Below, piece after piece: positions 33,768-45,610 of a stretch of DNA of 64,000 nt. A model generated the notes under the pieces. The model ran no database searches. It was not told the DNA's origin and worked only from the letters and a program-made list of their open reading frames with translations. Source of the stretch: Pyricularia pennisetigena (Eukaryota; Ascomycota; Sordariomycetes; Magnaporthales; Pyriculariaceae); assembly GCF_004337985.1 (NCBI RefSeq), contig NW_021940918.1:1736001-1800000 (forward strand), written 5' to 3'. The position numbers and the translations under genes were made by a program. Position 1 is the stretch's first letter. Each line of letters opens with the position of its first letter.

Positions 33768-36258
33768 TTAAAACCTAAGGTCCCATCCGATAACGGGACC
33801 GATCCTTGGCAACTCATCCGCAACGCTCTGTACGTCTTTGTCACCACGTCCGCTGAGGCAAATGACGACGTCTTCGTCCTTGCCCATCGTCTTTGCCAGC
33901 TCGATGGCGCCGTATATGCCGTGCGCCGACTCGAGCGCCGGGATGATGCCCTCGAGCTGGCTGATGAGCCTAAAGGCCTCAAAGGCCTGCGCGTCCGTGG
34001 CGTTGACGAACTTGGCCCTGTCGCTGTCCTTCCAGTTTGCCAGCTCGGGACCCACACCCGGGTAGTCGAGACCAGCCGACACCGAGTGCGTGTCGGTGAT
34101 CTGGCCGTGCTCGTCCTGCAGCACGTACGTCCTCACGCCGTGAAGCACGCCCTTGGTGCCGGCCGAGAGGGTTGCGCTGTGCCGCAGCGTCTCGACACCG
34201 TCGCCTGCCGCCTCGACGCCCAGCAGCTTGACGCTCGGGTCGTTGCTGAAGGGGTAGAACATGCCGACGGCGTTGGAGCCGCCGCCGACGCACGCCACCA
34301 CGGCGTCGGGCAGTTTGCCCTTCAGCTTCATCATTTGCTCCTTTGTCTCGTTGCCGATGACGGACTGGAATGTCCTCACAATGGTGGGGAAAGGATGCGG
34401 TCCAATGGCCGAACCGATGATGTAGTGCGTCGTGTCGAGGTCCACAACCCAGGCCCTCATGGCCTCGTTGACGGCGTCTCTGAGCGTCTTGGTGCCCGCC
34501 TCGACGGGGACGACCTTTGCGCCCAAAAGCCGCATGCGGAACACGTTGAGGGCCTGCCGCCGCACGTCCTCGGCGCCCATGTAGACGGTGCACTCCATTC
34601 CGAACTTTGCACACACCGTCGCCGTCGCGACACCGTGCTGGCCAGCGCCCGTCTCGGCAATGATGCGCGTCTTGCCCAGCCTCCGTGCGAGCAGCAGCTG
34701 CCCGAGCGCATTGTTGATCTTGTGGCTGCCCGTGTGGTTCAGGTCCTCCCGCTTCAACCAGATCCGGGCGCCGCCGGCGTGCTCCGTCAGCCTTTCCGCG
34801 AGGTGCAGTTGGCCCGGCCGGCCCATGTAAGGATAGTAAGACCTGTACTCCTCCCAGAACGCCGGATCGTTGCTGATCTTGTTGAAGCCCTCCTCCAGCT
34901 CCGACAAGCAGTCCATCAGCGACTCGGGTACGTACTGGCCACCGAACTCGCCGAATCGGTCGGGGATCTTGCCGTGCATGGCCGCGAGCTGCGCAACCAG
35001 GTCCGCGTCGTTCTCGCCCTGGCCCGCGCTGCTGCCCGAGATCTTGGCGCCAACCTCGTCTCCTGTCTTGGCCTTCTCGCCGTGATCTGCCGCCGGGGCG
35101 GCTGTCACCTCGGCGACGTCGTCGGCCGAAGCCCGCCCGCACAGATAGGCGCAGTACTCCCGCACCGCCTCCTCGCCCTTGCCGGGCTCGGCCTTGGCTA
35201 GCGTCGTGATGATCTGGCTGCCAACCACGACTCCGTCCGCCAGCCCACCGACCGAGAGGAAGTGCTCCCGGGTCGAGACTCCAAAGCCCACCGCCGCTGG
35301 CCTGTTTCCGCTGTACTTCTTTACCCGAGCCACCAGCTCCGGTAGCGCCGTGTTGAGAGTTCCCGTCGCGCCCGTGACACCTTGCCGTGAGACGACGTAG
35401 ATAAAGGAGTCGGCGAGCTGGCAGAGGAGTCGCATGCGAGCGTCAGACGTTGCCGGCGCAATCAGGGGTACATATGAGAGCCTGGACATGATTTTGGGTT
35501 CTTGTCAGTAAGGGGTAGCACCGAAATTTGGGTGTCGGAAGTCTGGTCAGGTCCTACCCGGCAACGGTGCAGAGCTTGCGGAAAGAAACAGCCTCCTCGG
35601 GCGGCAGGTCGACGAGGATGAAGCCGTTGACGCCGGCCTCTTTGCAGTCCTGCAGCAGCTTCGCCTCGCCGTACGCGCGGAGTGGGTTGTAGTAGCCCAT
35701 CATCATGACGGGGGCCTTCAGGCCAAGCTTTCTTGCGTCACGAACCATCTGGAGTACTGAGGAGAGGGTGACGCGGTTCTTGAGCGCGATCTACGGTTAT
35801 AGTTTCCACGTCAGTTCAGAAACCTCCTTTTTTCCCCCGTCCCCGCCAAACCCTTGAATCGGCTTACGGTGTTGGCAGTCTGGATTGTTGGTCCGTCGGC
35901 AATGGGGTCAGTGAAAGGGACACCGAGCTCGATAATGTCTATATGTGTGTTATCAAACGATCAGCATCTGGCTAGTATACCAGCAATTATAGAACCCGAG
36001 GATCTAATGGACTCACCGGCGCCACCCTTCTCCATGGCCAACATGACACCGGGCGTGTCCTCGGCCTTGGGGTAGCCGGCAGTGACATATGTGACAAGCG
36101 CTGGCTGCAGGCGCAAGACAATAGAGCGTCAGTGGCATTCAATTGCATTTGTTTTCCCCAAGTCATTGACAAGCAAGCCAAGGTAGGAGATTTCATAGGT
36201 CTAGACATACCCTGCCGCGGGCCTTGCACTGCTCAAAAGTCTGGTTGATGTGTTCCAT
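33768..36258 (-). CDS. TRP5: bifunctional tryptophan synthase (alpha-beta)
   Basis: Five exons (36258-36211, 36104-36017, 35938-35868, 35790-35558, 35481-33768) close at 717 residues, the usual length of the fungal single-chain enzyme. The alpha domain (about 1-265) has [17 protein letters not shown] with the catalytic Glu and Asp, and [11 protein letters not shown] linker of about 50 residues leads to the beta domain, with GGQYVPESL, the PLP lysine in [19 protein letters not shown], the phosphate-binding GGGSNA, and SGRGDKD near the end. The enzyme converts indole-3-glycerol phosphate and serine to tryptophan with indole channelled internally. A TGACTCA box about 150 bases upstream predicts cross-pathway amino-acid control. 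The start [16 protein letters not shown] is typical of the family. Confidence 0.97.
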
Positions 36259-36406
36259 GATGCCCCGCGCTTGTGCTTGTCCAATTGGTGTCTTTGAGTA
36301 ACTCGTAGAGGATCACACAAAATGCCAGGTGAGCAAGGACAAGAGACGGTGATCCTCTTATTATTAACCTCACTTTTTTTTGGGCCCGAGGTGCAGTCAA
36401 CGCCTT

Positions 36407-36413
36407 TGAGTCA
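36407..36413. promoter_or_regulatory. Gcn4/CPC1-type box TGACTCA
   Basis: A perfect palindromic TGA(G/C)TCA about 150 bases upstream of the tryptophan synthase start codon. This is the known binding site of Gcn4 in yeast and CPC1/CpcA in filamentous fungi, which induce amino-acid biosynthetic genes on starvation. A second near-match, TGAGTAA, lies closer to the gene around 36295. Assignment is from motif and position only. Confidence 0.7.
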
Positions 36414-37387
36414 CACAAATTCCGTCCCTGTTCCTGGCGCTGCTGAACATTCTTAGTCTGCCCGTTGCAACCGCTTAATTATGGGATGACCCCACCATTC
36501 TTCCGCCGCACGCCACCAAGCCGATTCCGGAGCGGCCAGATCCAGGGTCATGATTGCACATGTTGCAGGCCTGGTTTGATTTTACATTGCCGATACATCC
36601 TTGTCAACTCAATTTTCTATGATGAAATATGTACTGTTTTTGACCAAAAAGTCTTCAGTTTCCACTTGGTAGAATGATTTACCCTTTTTCTTTTCTTTCT
36701 CCCCATTGTTTGTAATAATCACATGTTACGTCGACTTGAGCTTGCTCGAGTTTCGGAATTCGCTCAAAAGGTTTTTTTTTTTTTTTTTTTTTTTTCCTGC
36801 TTCTTTCTTTTCACCCCATGGCAGTCTCATTCCAGCTGCCGCCCCAATCTTCGGCCTTGAATAGACGTACCCACCGTCAATTAAAGTCCCAACTAGGCCT
36901 GATCCGAGCAACGCGTATATGCAGGGTGCACTTGGCTGCAGTTCATCACTCATCAGACATGTCACAAGCTTATGTACACTCTACCCCCTGAATGAATGTT
37001 GCCAAACTGACTTTATTTATTGCTTGGCAGTGTGACACATATTGTGCCAGGGTATCAACGAGTAGGCCAAAAGAACGTAAAGAAAGAAAACTAGACTAGT
37101 TGACAAACGGGGCAAAGAGGTATCTCGTTCTGTAAAAGCAATTGCCAGATTGACAATCCACGCATAACATATAAACAAGATGACTTTTGAAAAAAATTAA
37201 GCTTTAGATCAGATTGTGCCATCTGACGTGAAAGAGGGAAAACAAAATGTCTAGCAGGAGCTTTATACCCTTCTATCCAAACTCCACAACAACCAGCCCG
37301 AATGCAGGCACAGCCTGGCCGAAGCAGACTGGCCACCTGGTACGCAAAAAAGACAACATGAAGACAGGGGAGAAAAAAGAAGGCACC
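36414..37387. other. intergenic between tryptophan synthase and PRM1
   Basis: About 1 kb; includes a T24 run at 36772-36795 and an AT-rich stretch. No coding exon recognised. Confidence 0.6.
36772..36795. repeat. T24 homopolymer
   Basis: 24 consecutive T in the intergenic region between PRM1 and the tryptophan synthase promoter. Confidence 0.85.
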
Positions 37388-39625
37388 TCACATAAAGTTG
37401 CGTTCCTTCTCTGCGGCATAATGTGCGACGTCGGGTGACCTAGCATGACCATAGGGCCCATTGCTGACATCCTTTGAATACGCCGGATGCATTTGTTGCC
37501 CTTGTCCCTGCGTTGCGTAGTCCTGCGCTTGGGATTTTTCACTGTAGCCAGCCTTCTCCCCGTAGGTGCCCGACTCCCAATCGTCATTAGGTCTGTATGC
37601 CCTCCTCTGAGTAGCCGAGAGGGGGGAGTCGCCTGTCATCCTGGGGCTCCCTGGTTCCACCTGGCCCTTGTAGCCGCCGCCCTCACCACGCGTTTTTGTC
37701 GGCCCAGTAATGTTGAGCAGCGCACGAATGACACCGACAAGAACGACAATGACGTAGAGGAGAAGGAGGCCAGCCGAAACCAGCGCGTCTTGAATGATCC
37801 CGTTCTCCAGATACCGAATGACCTTGTAGATGGCATCCGTTATCTCATCGGTGGTGACTGTGCTTGGGCTTGACAAAAAGGACTTCATCTCACTGTCTCC
37901 ATCGATACTCTTCTCCGCGCCTGCAGAGAAAGTGTCGTTGGGGAATAAAGGGAAGGAGACCTTGGCGTGATCGTGTACCCAGGTAATACCCTTCTCGACA
38001 GCTTCTATCTTGAGCCCAATCAGGCAGCGCACGACGTTCTTGACGGTATCGTGAAGGACGGTACCTGAAAAGACAGAGTCGAGGCGCTTGTTCATTTCGG
38101 TTGTGAAGACGTTGAGCGTGTTGTTGACGGCTGAGGTGGCGGTTCTGACGACGCCAAAGACATCTTGGTTGATTCCGTCCGTGTATTTGAGGATGACGCC
38201 GTTGCTGTCGGTAGCCCACTTGGTTGATACACTTTCCAATGTTCGTACCACGTCGCCCGCAAAGTCTCCAACTTTGTTAACCAGTGCAGGCGCCTCTTTC
38301 TTCACCATCTGCAGGATGATCCATTGGCAGAAACACGAAAACAGACCAGCAATTGCCAGAGCGAGAACGAAAAGCGCCGGTAGAGAGGTAGCGTACGCCC
38401 AAGCCCACCGTACAAGGTATTCGCGATTTGTCCCGTGAAACTTGTTTCCGAGCCAGATTCCGAAGCGAGACGAGCTGGGTCGTGACGCCTGGTATATGAC
38501 ATCCATGGCGTCGAAGTTGCGGTTCGTCATCTGCCTTGAAAGCTCCTTCTGCTCGCGGTACCGCCGGATCTCCAACCAGGCCATCGGAATGCATACCAGA
38601 AGAGCAAGGATGGGGATAACAACTAGGAAGGCGATCTTGGCCGTGTTGGCGATGTTGTAAAGGCCATCGAAAAAGTCTCGGATAGCCGAATTGTCGGAGC
38701 AGAACGAGAGAGACTGCTTTTGGGCAAGCGGGAATAGGTCGTTGGGCATAGCCCACTTTTCCGAACTCTGGTTGAGCTCCTTGCGGGCCAGGTCAAATGG
38801 AATGCTTAGGGCGTCCTTTGCGAACTTCTGGACGTCGTCGAAGTCTGGCGTCTTGTCCTTCATGCTCTTGAGAGTCTTGACAAAGTCTTCACTGTCAACT
38901 TTGATATCCTCCAAGTCTTTGACCTTGGCAGCGATGTCGAGTTTGGGAATGTTAATCCCGCCACCACCGCCACCTCCAAATATACTACCAATGTTGGTAC
39001 CCGCATTGATCTTGTCGAGTACGTCGTTGACAGTCTTCTGAAAGCCGTCGACCTCGGACTTGATCCCATCTGTGATCTTCTTCATTGCCTCGTTCATAAC
39101 CTTGGTGGCGCCCTCTGCCGCACCAATGCCAATGTCGAAAGAGCCCTGGATAAAGGCTGCAATGAGGCAGACATAGGTGCCGACGTAGAAGTTGATCGCA
39201 AAGTAGATGATTTGCTCCACCGCAGTCATAATAAGCATGAGTACCTGCACCATACCACTGATTGCACTGGCGATGCTCTCGGTGGCGACTTTATTGACGC
39301 CGACGGACAGATAGTGCGGCATAGAAGCCATGGCACTGCCGATGTCCTCAACCTTGGTACATGAGGATAATGCCTTGACCTTTGCGTCGCCGATGTTGTC
39401 GATCAGTCCGGCGATCAGGATTAAGACTCGTACCAGGACGAGGAGAAGCAAAATCGTCCACTTGTTCATCCATATTTGGGATAGCCTCGCCTTGAGTCCA
39501 AGGAAAGGAGCAGGTTGCCCACCCGTCCGGACCGAAGGCAACTGGCGTGCCTCATTGTTAAGATCTTGATCCCGGGTGTCAACTGGCCTGCTTCGCAGGT
39601 TCATAGGTAGCTTTGGAAATGCCAT
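37388..39625 (-). CDS. PRM1: plasma membrane fusion protein PRM1
   Basis: A single exon of 745 residues. A short cytosolic N-terminus precedes a first TM helix (ILLLLVLVRVLILIAGLI). Further hydrophobic segments lie near residues 120-160, 340-365, 415-445 and 630-655, separated by two large loops with many Asn-x-Ser/Thr sites and coiled-coil-like stretches. The conserved SFCSDNSAIRDFFDGLY and the position of the TM helices match the PRM1 family. A glycine run (GGGGGGGG) lies in the first ectodomain. The C-terminal ~90 residues are hydrophilic (Tyr/Gly/Gln-rich). PRM1 promotes plasma-membrane merger during mating and hyphal or germling fusion. No intron is needed; the start MAFPKLPMNLRSRPVDTRDQ matches the usual N-terminus. 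Confidence 0.94.
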   Translation of the reverse strand: MAFPKLPMNLRSRPVDTRDQDLNNEARQLPSVRTGGQPAPFLGLKARLSQIWMNKWTILLLLVLVRVLILIAGLIDNIGDAKVKALSSCTKVEDIGSAMASMPHYLSVGVNKVATESIASAISGMVQVLMLIMTAVEQIIYFAINFYVGTYVCLIAAFIQGSFDIGIGAAEGATKVMNEAMKKITDGIKSEVDGFQKTVNDVLDKINAGTNIGSIFGGGGGGGINIPKLDIAAKVKDLEDIKVDSEDFVKTLKSMKDKTPDFDDVQKFAKDALSIPFDLARKELNQSSEKWAMPNDLFPLAQKQSLSFCSDNSAIRDFFDGLYNIANTAKIAFLVVIPILALLVCIPMAWLEIRRYREQKELSRQMTNRNFDAMDVIYQASRPSSSRFGIWLGNKFHGTNREYLVRWAWAYATSLPALFVLALAIAGLFSCFCQWIILQMVKKEAPALVNKVGDFAGDVVRTLESVSTKWATDSNGVILKYTDGINQDVFGVVRTATSAVNNTLNVFTTEMNKRLDSVFSGTVLHDTVKNVVRCLIGLKIEAVEKGITWVHDHAKVSFPLFPNDTFSAGAEKSIDGDSEMKSFLSSPSTVTTDEITDAIYKVIRYLENGIIQDALVSAGLLLLYVIVVLVGVIRALLNITGPTKTRGEGGGYKGQVEPGSPRMTGDSPLSATQRRAYRPNDDWESGTYGEKAGYSEKSQAQDYATQGQGQQMHPAYSKDVSNGPYGHARSPDVAHYAAEKERNFM

Positions 39626-42324
39626 GGCGGCAGTTTGCGTGATTTAAAGGAATGTCTTGGTGTTGTAGCTCTTGTTTGCTGAGTGTTGGTATTAGTGGGT
39701 TGTTCAGGAATCAGGAATGAAATGAAAGTAGAGAGACAAGAAATGAAAGAAAATCTAGAGGTTTGATGTCTTGGGTATCGTGAGACTTGGAAGAGATATT
39801 AGGGAAGAGTGATCCATGGGCAGCCTAGCCAGTGGTAGAAATGAGGCAAACGATGGAAGAGGAACAAAGAAAACTGATCACTCCAGGTGAACAAAGGAAA
39901 TCTAAGGTCACAATGATAGATTCTGTGAGCAACAAGCCATGACTCTCTGGTGAGAGGCAGCAAATCACAAGCGTCAAAATCCGGTGATTCGAAAGTAAAA
40001 CGGTGAAAGTCAAGAACAATGGGGTGAACAATAGGATGTATATGAATGTATGGTGAATGGGTGCAGCTTGCACTGAATGGCAGTCAATAGGGCTCTGTAG
40101 GAAACATGATTGGCTGAGATTGAGTGGGGCATTTCCAGAAGCGGGTTTGAGTGAATGTAGAACGGGAAGCTGAGTGGTGAGCGGATAAGGTCGACTTACA
40201 CCAGACAAAAAAAAGGTCGAAGACAAGACCAGGGGTGACAAAAGACAGACAGCCCACTTGAATGACCACAAAACGATTGCGCAGGGGCTAAGGCCGATGC
40301 CAAAATAGCAACTCGCTTTGTTTCGTCGACAGCGACTGCCAGGAACCGGGGCGACCTGGGTAATTTTTTTCCTCTTGTCGCGCGGTTTGCTGAAGCGGCT
40401 CGAAGCGGCAGCGTTGCCGGCGGCTCTAAGCGCCCACGTACAGAGCGCCTCGTCCAATGGATTCTCCTCGCGGGCGCAGATTCACCCTGGCCCCGAAACA
40501 GCGGCAACAAAGAGCCACTTTATCTTGGGGTCTTGCTCTCTGCTCGGCTGACCTTTCAGAAAAGGCTGAGCAGTAATGCCAAGCCAAATATAAAGAGCTG
40601 GTAGGTTTTTGCAGTGCTCCTGATTGTTTGTTGTTCCGAGCTTGCTCAACTATCGTGATTCGTGACCGTGCGGGTGGCCTCCAGAAGGCGGAGGTTGCAC
40701 AGTACCAAAGCGGCGGTGGGCTTGACTGATATAGGACGCCGTGCTCAATGGCCTTTTTTCACTTATCATTGGGCAAGGGGACACCTCGGAGCGGATTGGT
40801 TAAAAGGTGTCCATTTTCCCAGGGCAAAAGTCGCCATCCAAAGGCGGATGGCGCGCTGGAGGCTGGCATTTTAACATGGTGGACGGCTGGCGTCGGTGCC
40901 TTGTTTTGCGTATAGAATGCAAACTGACATCAGTCGACCAGGTTGTGAAGGGTCGACTTGTTGCGCTATTCGGCGACAGACTAATGGGAGCAACAGGCTA
41001 ATGCTCGGAGGGTACCTGAGTGGCCGCTGCAGAAAGATATCAGGGACCCTTGCTCCACCCCGCCATCTTGGTTTAATCTGGGCTACCGATATCTTGTGGC
41101 TCGTCGTCGCTTACGTTCTGCAGGTCCGGGTTGCCGGGTTGCGACGCGGCGGGCGGCAGTCAGACGTTGTCTTTGGCAGTTAAAGCAGTATGGGTTGGAG
41201 GAGCTCCGGACATGCTGAAAAGATCATCACTTGGCAGACTTTGGGCGCTTCTGGAGTTGTACCAAGCACCGAAACAACATGCGTCATCCAATCGTTCGCT
41301 AATGACAAGGATGTGCCTTGCCGCACAAGGGACCCTTAGATGTGGGGCGGACAGCATTTGGCGAGAAAAACTCACGAATCTTTCCTCTCGCCAAGACTTT
41401 TGCCACTCGCGTCGTTGTCGCCTTCCCTTTTGCTTAAAAACCGGTTTGTGCAGAGGCGACAATGTACCTACAATCAACCTAGCCCCTTTCGTTGCCGAAG
41501 GGAAAGAGAAAAATGCGTTGGCTGCCAAGAAGCGATATCAATCAGCTGATGTGACTAGGACGCTAAAGCTCACCGTAGCCGTTGCGCTTGGGCTACTGCA
41601 TTGAAGTCTTAGTCGCGCGGGAGAGTCAGGCACCTTTTACTGGGTCGAAAAACACCGTTGGACAATCTACTCTATAAAGTTCCAGGGCAGACCTCAGGCT
41701 TTTGAACTGGGGGTGGCTCAAGCGCTTTCATCTGATGGTGAACCTGGAGTTCGTATAAGCATTGGGCTTGCTGGATGTTTTGCAATTCATGTGGTAATTA
41801 CATAGTAATATCCATTTTTGCTGTCGATCAGGCACACATATAACAGCCAGCAGTTGGGTAGCTATGAGTCATGTTGACTGCCCTTTTTATATTGTCTTTG
41901 AACTCCGAGATAATACTCAAGGTACCTACCTAACCAAGTAATGTAGGAAAGATATTGGAGGTTGAGGAGGTTACTATGGCGATGCTCAAATCTTTCATGT
42001 AATAATTATATTTCGGGAGTTGTATGACTTGCTCGGTACCTACCTCCATACGTAGGCAGTAGGTTTTGCCGGGCTCTTGACTTCTATTCACTGGTGGAAG
42101 GAACGGTGCAGCAACAATCACAAACTCTTGCTGTCCGAGTGGCTTGCCTTCCTGACCCACTATGTATACAGATATATAGGTACTGTATAATCCTTTCCAA
42201 CCTGGTAGCTGTGGGTTTTCTCGTCACCAGGTAACACTTGATGCATCGATCAACACCGTTGCTACCAAAGTCCTCCAGTCGCTCGAGGCAGCTATAGCGC
42301 CACATCCTCTTAAATGACGTCGAG
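39626..42324. other. gene-poor region of 2.7 kb upstream of PRM1
   Basis: Contains the PRM1 promoter. Several frames of 100-210 codons exist, but they show neither domain motifs nor plausible splice signals, and overlap on both strands. I see no RNA gene or transposon hallmark. Confidence 0.5.
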
Positions 42325-43650
42325 ATGTCATCTAGACAGATTCCTTTTGTCAACATAGTCCCCGAGCCTTCATCCATTAACAGTATTCTTCGTCAAAATT
42401 CTAGCCAACGAATTTTTGTTCACCCTCTAAAATGGACAAACCAACACCTAGACCTTCTTGGAATCTTCTTTGTTGATACTTCCAAGGAAGAAGAGGATTT
42501 GACTCTTGATCGAGCAGCATGTTTGCCTTTCAGCGTCTAGAGGCCACGTACCAGCAAACCGCGGATTTCATTTGAGGAGTTCGAGTTGATTAATGATTCA
42601 GACAAGTCTCGAGTTGTTGACCCAATTCCCTGCAAAGGAATTTTGAATCAGACCCGAGACAAAACCCTACTACGTGCCCTTCGAAAGAACTGCGCGAGAA
42701 GATTCGGTTTCGGCTCTGCGATTCACCGTGAATATGGACCAACATCGGCAAGGTAAGGGCACACATCATGAGTGGATCCTTTGCTTAATAGACACACACT
42801 AATCGGTCTAGTACTCCTTCTCTCCAGGGGACCACTCAAGCTGTACTTTGACGGACGTGTGGTCAGCATATTGGGTAGGTGTACCACTGTTTTCTTGAGT
42901 AGTATCGCAGCGGACAGTCCCCAAAATTCAGCCCTTGGAACATGCATAAAATGCAAGGGTTTATTCAGGTCCAACAAGCTTGAAAGTAGCGACGGCGAAG
43001 TATCAGAATCGACATGCAGTTCAGATATTGGGGGTATGGGGCAGGTTGACATCTTCGTGGCCTTCGTGGACTTGGACTGCCTCCGTTTTGAACGATCCCG
43101 GCTCCATAGACCACCGCCGCATAGAGATGATCCCCCTCGCTAGGAGAGATGGAGAAAGCTCTTTCAGAAATATCTGCCCCGTGACCCTTTGAAAGACCCA
43201 TATATCGCAGCCGTGCTCATTGCACTTGGACAGGAGGCCTGTGGTCGCCTGGGTCGGTCCATATCGCCGTTCTCAGTGTTTGTAGTTGCGTACAAACTTG
43301 GACGAGAGGATGGCAAGTACTGCCACCTGTTTTCGGCAGATGTTTCGGCCGAGTTTCTCGACAAACTTGCTCGACCCAACAAAACGCCGGTCGAATGTTC
43401 CATGGAGATTCGGTACGCTCGAATCAGCCTGGAACCGGAACATACATTCTCGGAACGTCTCTCGATGGCGATCTGTCAGAGAAGACCGAACGTGGGGGAA
43501 ATGCTTGGCTACGCCTGGAGGGACCGGGTAGCTGACTCACCAGAATCGAGCGGAGTTAACCCGAATAGAGGTCAGCCGGAAAGGAAGAGGATTCTCGAGA
43601 ACAGAACAGGGTCGGTTGGTCACAGCATGATCACCGAATATCAAGACTAA
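42325..43650 (+). pseudogene. stop-interrupted member of a fungal protein family
   Basis: One reading frame runs 1326 bases and stays protein-like throughout, but is broken by TAG at 42538, TAA at 42754, TGA at 42769 and TAG at 43141. Coherent pieces are PLKWTNQHLDLLGIFF, ISFEEFELINDSDKSRVVD, VLLLSRGPLKLYFDGRVVS, IAADSPQNSALGTCIKCKG, QVDIFVAFVDLDCLRFERS, WRKLFQKYLP, DPYIAAVLIALGQEA and YCHLFSADVSAEFLDKL. They resemble a family common in filamentous fungi with no known function. The TAA and TGA could be removed by a 39-nt GT-AG segment (42753-42791), short for a fungal intron; the two TAG codons have no such escape. I therefore read it as a pseudogene, probably fairly young because the frame is otherwise intact. 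Confidence 0.6.
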
Positions 43651-43730
43651 ACAGAAGTTTTAGCGAGTTGCTCATGAATATTAAGAAGCGAACTTCTTGA
43701 AACAGTCTTCAATTATACCTTTAGAAGGAA

Positions 43731-43958
43731 CTACCATCCTTGAAGAACAATGGCCCGGTCGGTGATCTGGCGGCGAGGTTCTGGACGCTGACCTCGGCGC
43801 CACTCAATGATGTGCCATTTTGCCCAGACACAGACGAGTGCCGTCATTATTGCACCCATAAAGTAGAGCACCAACATGGCGGCCTGCTCATTCCGACTGA
43901 GGCGATTCCATGCCGCGACAATCCAGACATTAGATGATGGTTCGGAGTGATCGGCCAT
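43731..43958 (-). CDS. small single-pass membrane protein, hypothetical
   Basis: An intronless 75-residue ORF. Residues about 27-46 (AAMLVLYFMGAIMTALVCVW) are a strong TM helix; the flanks are hydrophilic, with a basic segment after the helix (RRGQRPEPRRQ) suggesting a cytosolic or matrix-facing C-terminus. G/C-rich third codon positions and the lack of low complexity support coding. It lies between the pseudogene and a gene-poor tract. I do not recognise a family; it could also be chance. Confidence 0.45.
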   Translation of the reverse strand: MADHSEPSSNVWIVAAWNRLSRNEQAAMLVLYFMGAIMTALVCVWAKWHIIEWRRGQRPEPRRQITDRAIVLQGW

Positions 43959-45610
43959 TGTATGTGGCGCCGTGCGTTGGGCTGGATGTGTTTTTCGTTG
44001 GACTCAGTGAGTGAGTACCGTTTTCATGTGCCAGGACTGGTTCTACAGTGAAGAGCAGTAGGCAAGGCAAGGGAATGGAATGGCAGAGCAGAAAGGTGTC
44101 GACTTGTGCAATGCTTTCCAAAATAATAAGTTTGCAGTTGGGGGTTTGCTTCGCCGCCTACCTCAGCACGCACCAACCAAAACATGTCAGTTTCCCGTCA
44201 CCTACAAACGCACACGCGCCGCCTATGGCAAGTAGATGGAAGCGCGGCAATAATAGTGAGTCTGGTTGGTTTGATTGGGAACACACTTAGCAGCGCAACT
44301 CATTGTCACATAATATTGTACAACACATGGCTCCTCTCCATCTGACCAGAGTTCTAGGTCGGGCAGACTTTTCAGACTGAAAACGAGAAGCTGTACTTTC
44401 CCATCTCGTCGTCTCATTTGAATTTTGACTCTAGATAATAGGTACCCACTGAGTCTCGTGCTTTCTGCTAGATTTTTGCTGTTCAATATAAGGACGTGTG
44501 TACCGCTTGAAATTTTGGATTTTGCTTGCCTGCAATTTACCGTTCCCTCATCTCGGTACCTCGTTCCCCTCTTAGGAAATTTGAAGCCTACCTCTGGGGA
44601 TTGAAACAAGCTTTCGCAGCCGGCATAGATTTGGCTTTCAAGCTGTCAGCACCTGGGTCAGCTGTTAGACATCCCAAGATTTTGCCAAGAAAAAAAGAAC
44701 TACGGGTCTCCGTTAACTATGTATGATAAAGGCACCACCCACATGCTTCGGATCGGCGACTCGCGCCGGACAAGATACGGCATCCGCAAAAGCCTTATAC
44801 TGAAGTTCATCTGTTCCAAGCGACGGCAAGGCTGTGTTTGCCGTCGCATTGCTATTCGTCGCTACTTGTTGGGCTAATTTTGAACAAGACCAAAAACTCT
44901 CACGATATCAACAAATGAGCGCGCAGCTCAAGATCACAAGTCAATCTTACACTTATCTCTCGGGCTATTGGACAGCCTTTTGAGTAACAAGTCGGACTGC
45001 AACTGAAGTCAAGGACAATGGGCTTCGCGCGAGGTCTCTGAGCAACGACTCGGTGGGTTTATTTTTCCGACGACAGCCATAAGATACGGCATCCTTATTC
45101 CCAGAAAGGGATGAGTGAATTAGGTTACGCTTTCTCGGGTAACCTTGTTGGCGGGTGTGGAAGCTCCCGCAACAACCTGAGCGGCTGGGGACAATTTCGG
45201 CTGGATGGCAACGTTTCGCGACAGCCTTTTAGATCTTTCACAAACTCCCTGCCGAAGATGTTCCTATAATCGATCTGCGAATCAACAGACGTTGCGAGGC
45301 GGGTTGGCGAGTTCGGTCGGTTCCCGTGTATTCGGTACGCATTTCTCTCCATCACCGCCTCAGCAGCCTCGCTCATTGGCGTATCTGGAGGCTTGAGTAG
45401 AATGAACTTTTGACCTTTGCCTGTCATAAATCTAAAAGCCCAAGCGAGACTTCGATGTGCAGTAAAAGTTTAGTGTCATATTAACATAGCACCACGGTGG
45501 CAACACAAATATGTTTGCTATCGTCATACCTAAAAACGACGCAAATATCAAATATTAGACAATAACGACAGAATTCGATAAAAAAACCAGATGGCCCTCT
45601 GTCGATGGTA
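43959..45610. other. gene-poor region
   Basis: 1.65 kb. The only protein-like stretch is 45125-45427 on the minus strand (100 codons, containing FILLKPPDTPMSEAAEAVME), which could be a remnant exon but has no recognised domain. No RNA gene or repeat seen. Confidence 0.45.

Noticed and set aside
33759..35201. A 480-codon open frame on the plus strand across the tryptophan synthase gene
   Set aside because: It is antisense to a fully supported enzyme; GC-rich codon usage leaves the reverse frame open. Its Val/Leu/Arg/His-rich composition has no domain.
41131..41604. A 157-codon plus-strand frame in the PRM1 upstream region
   Set aside because: Antisense frames are open over the same bases and no domain or start context supports it.
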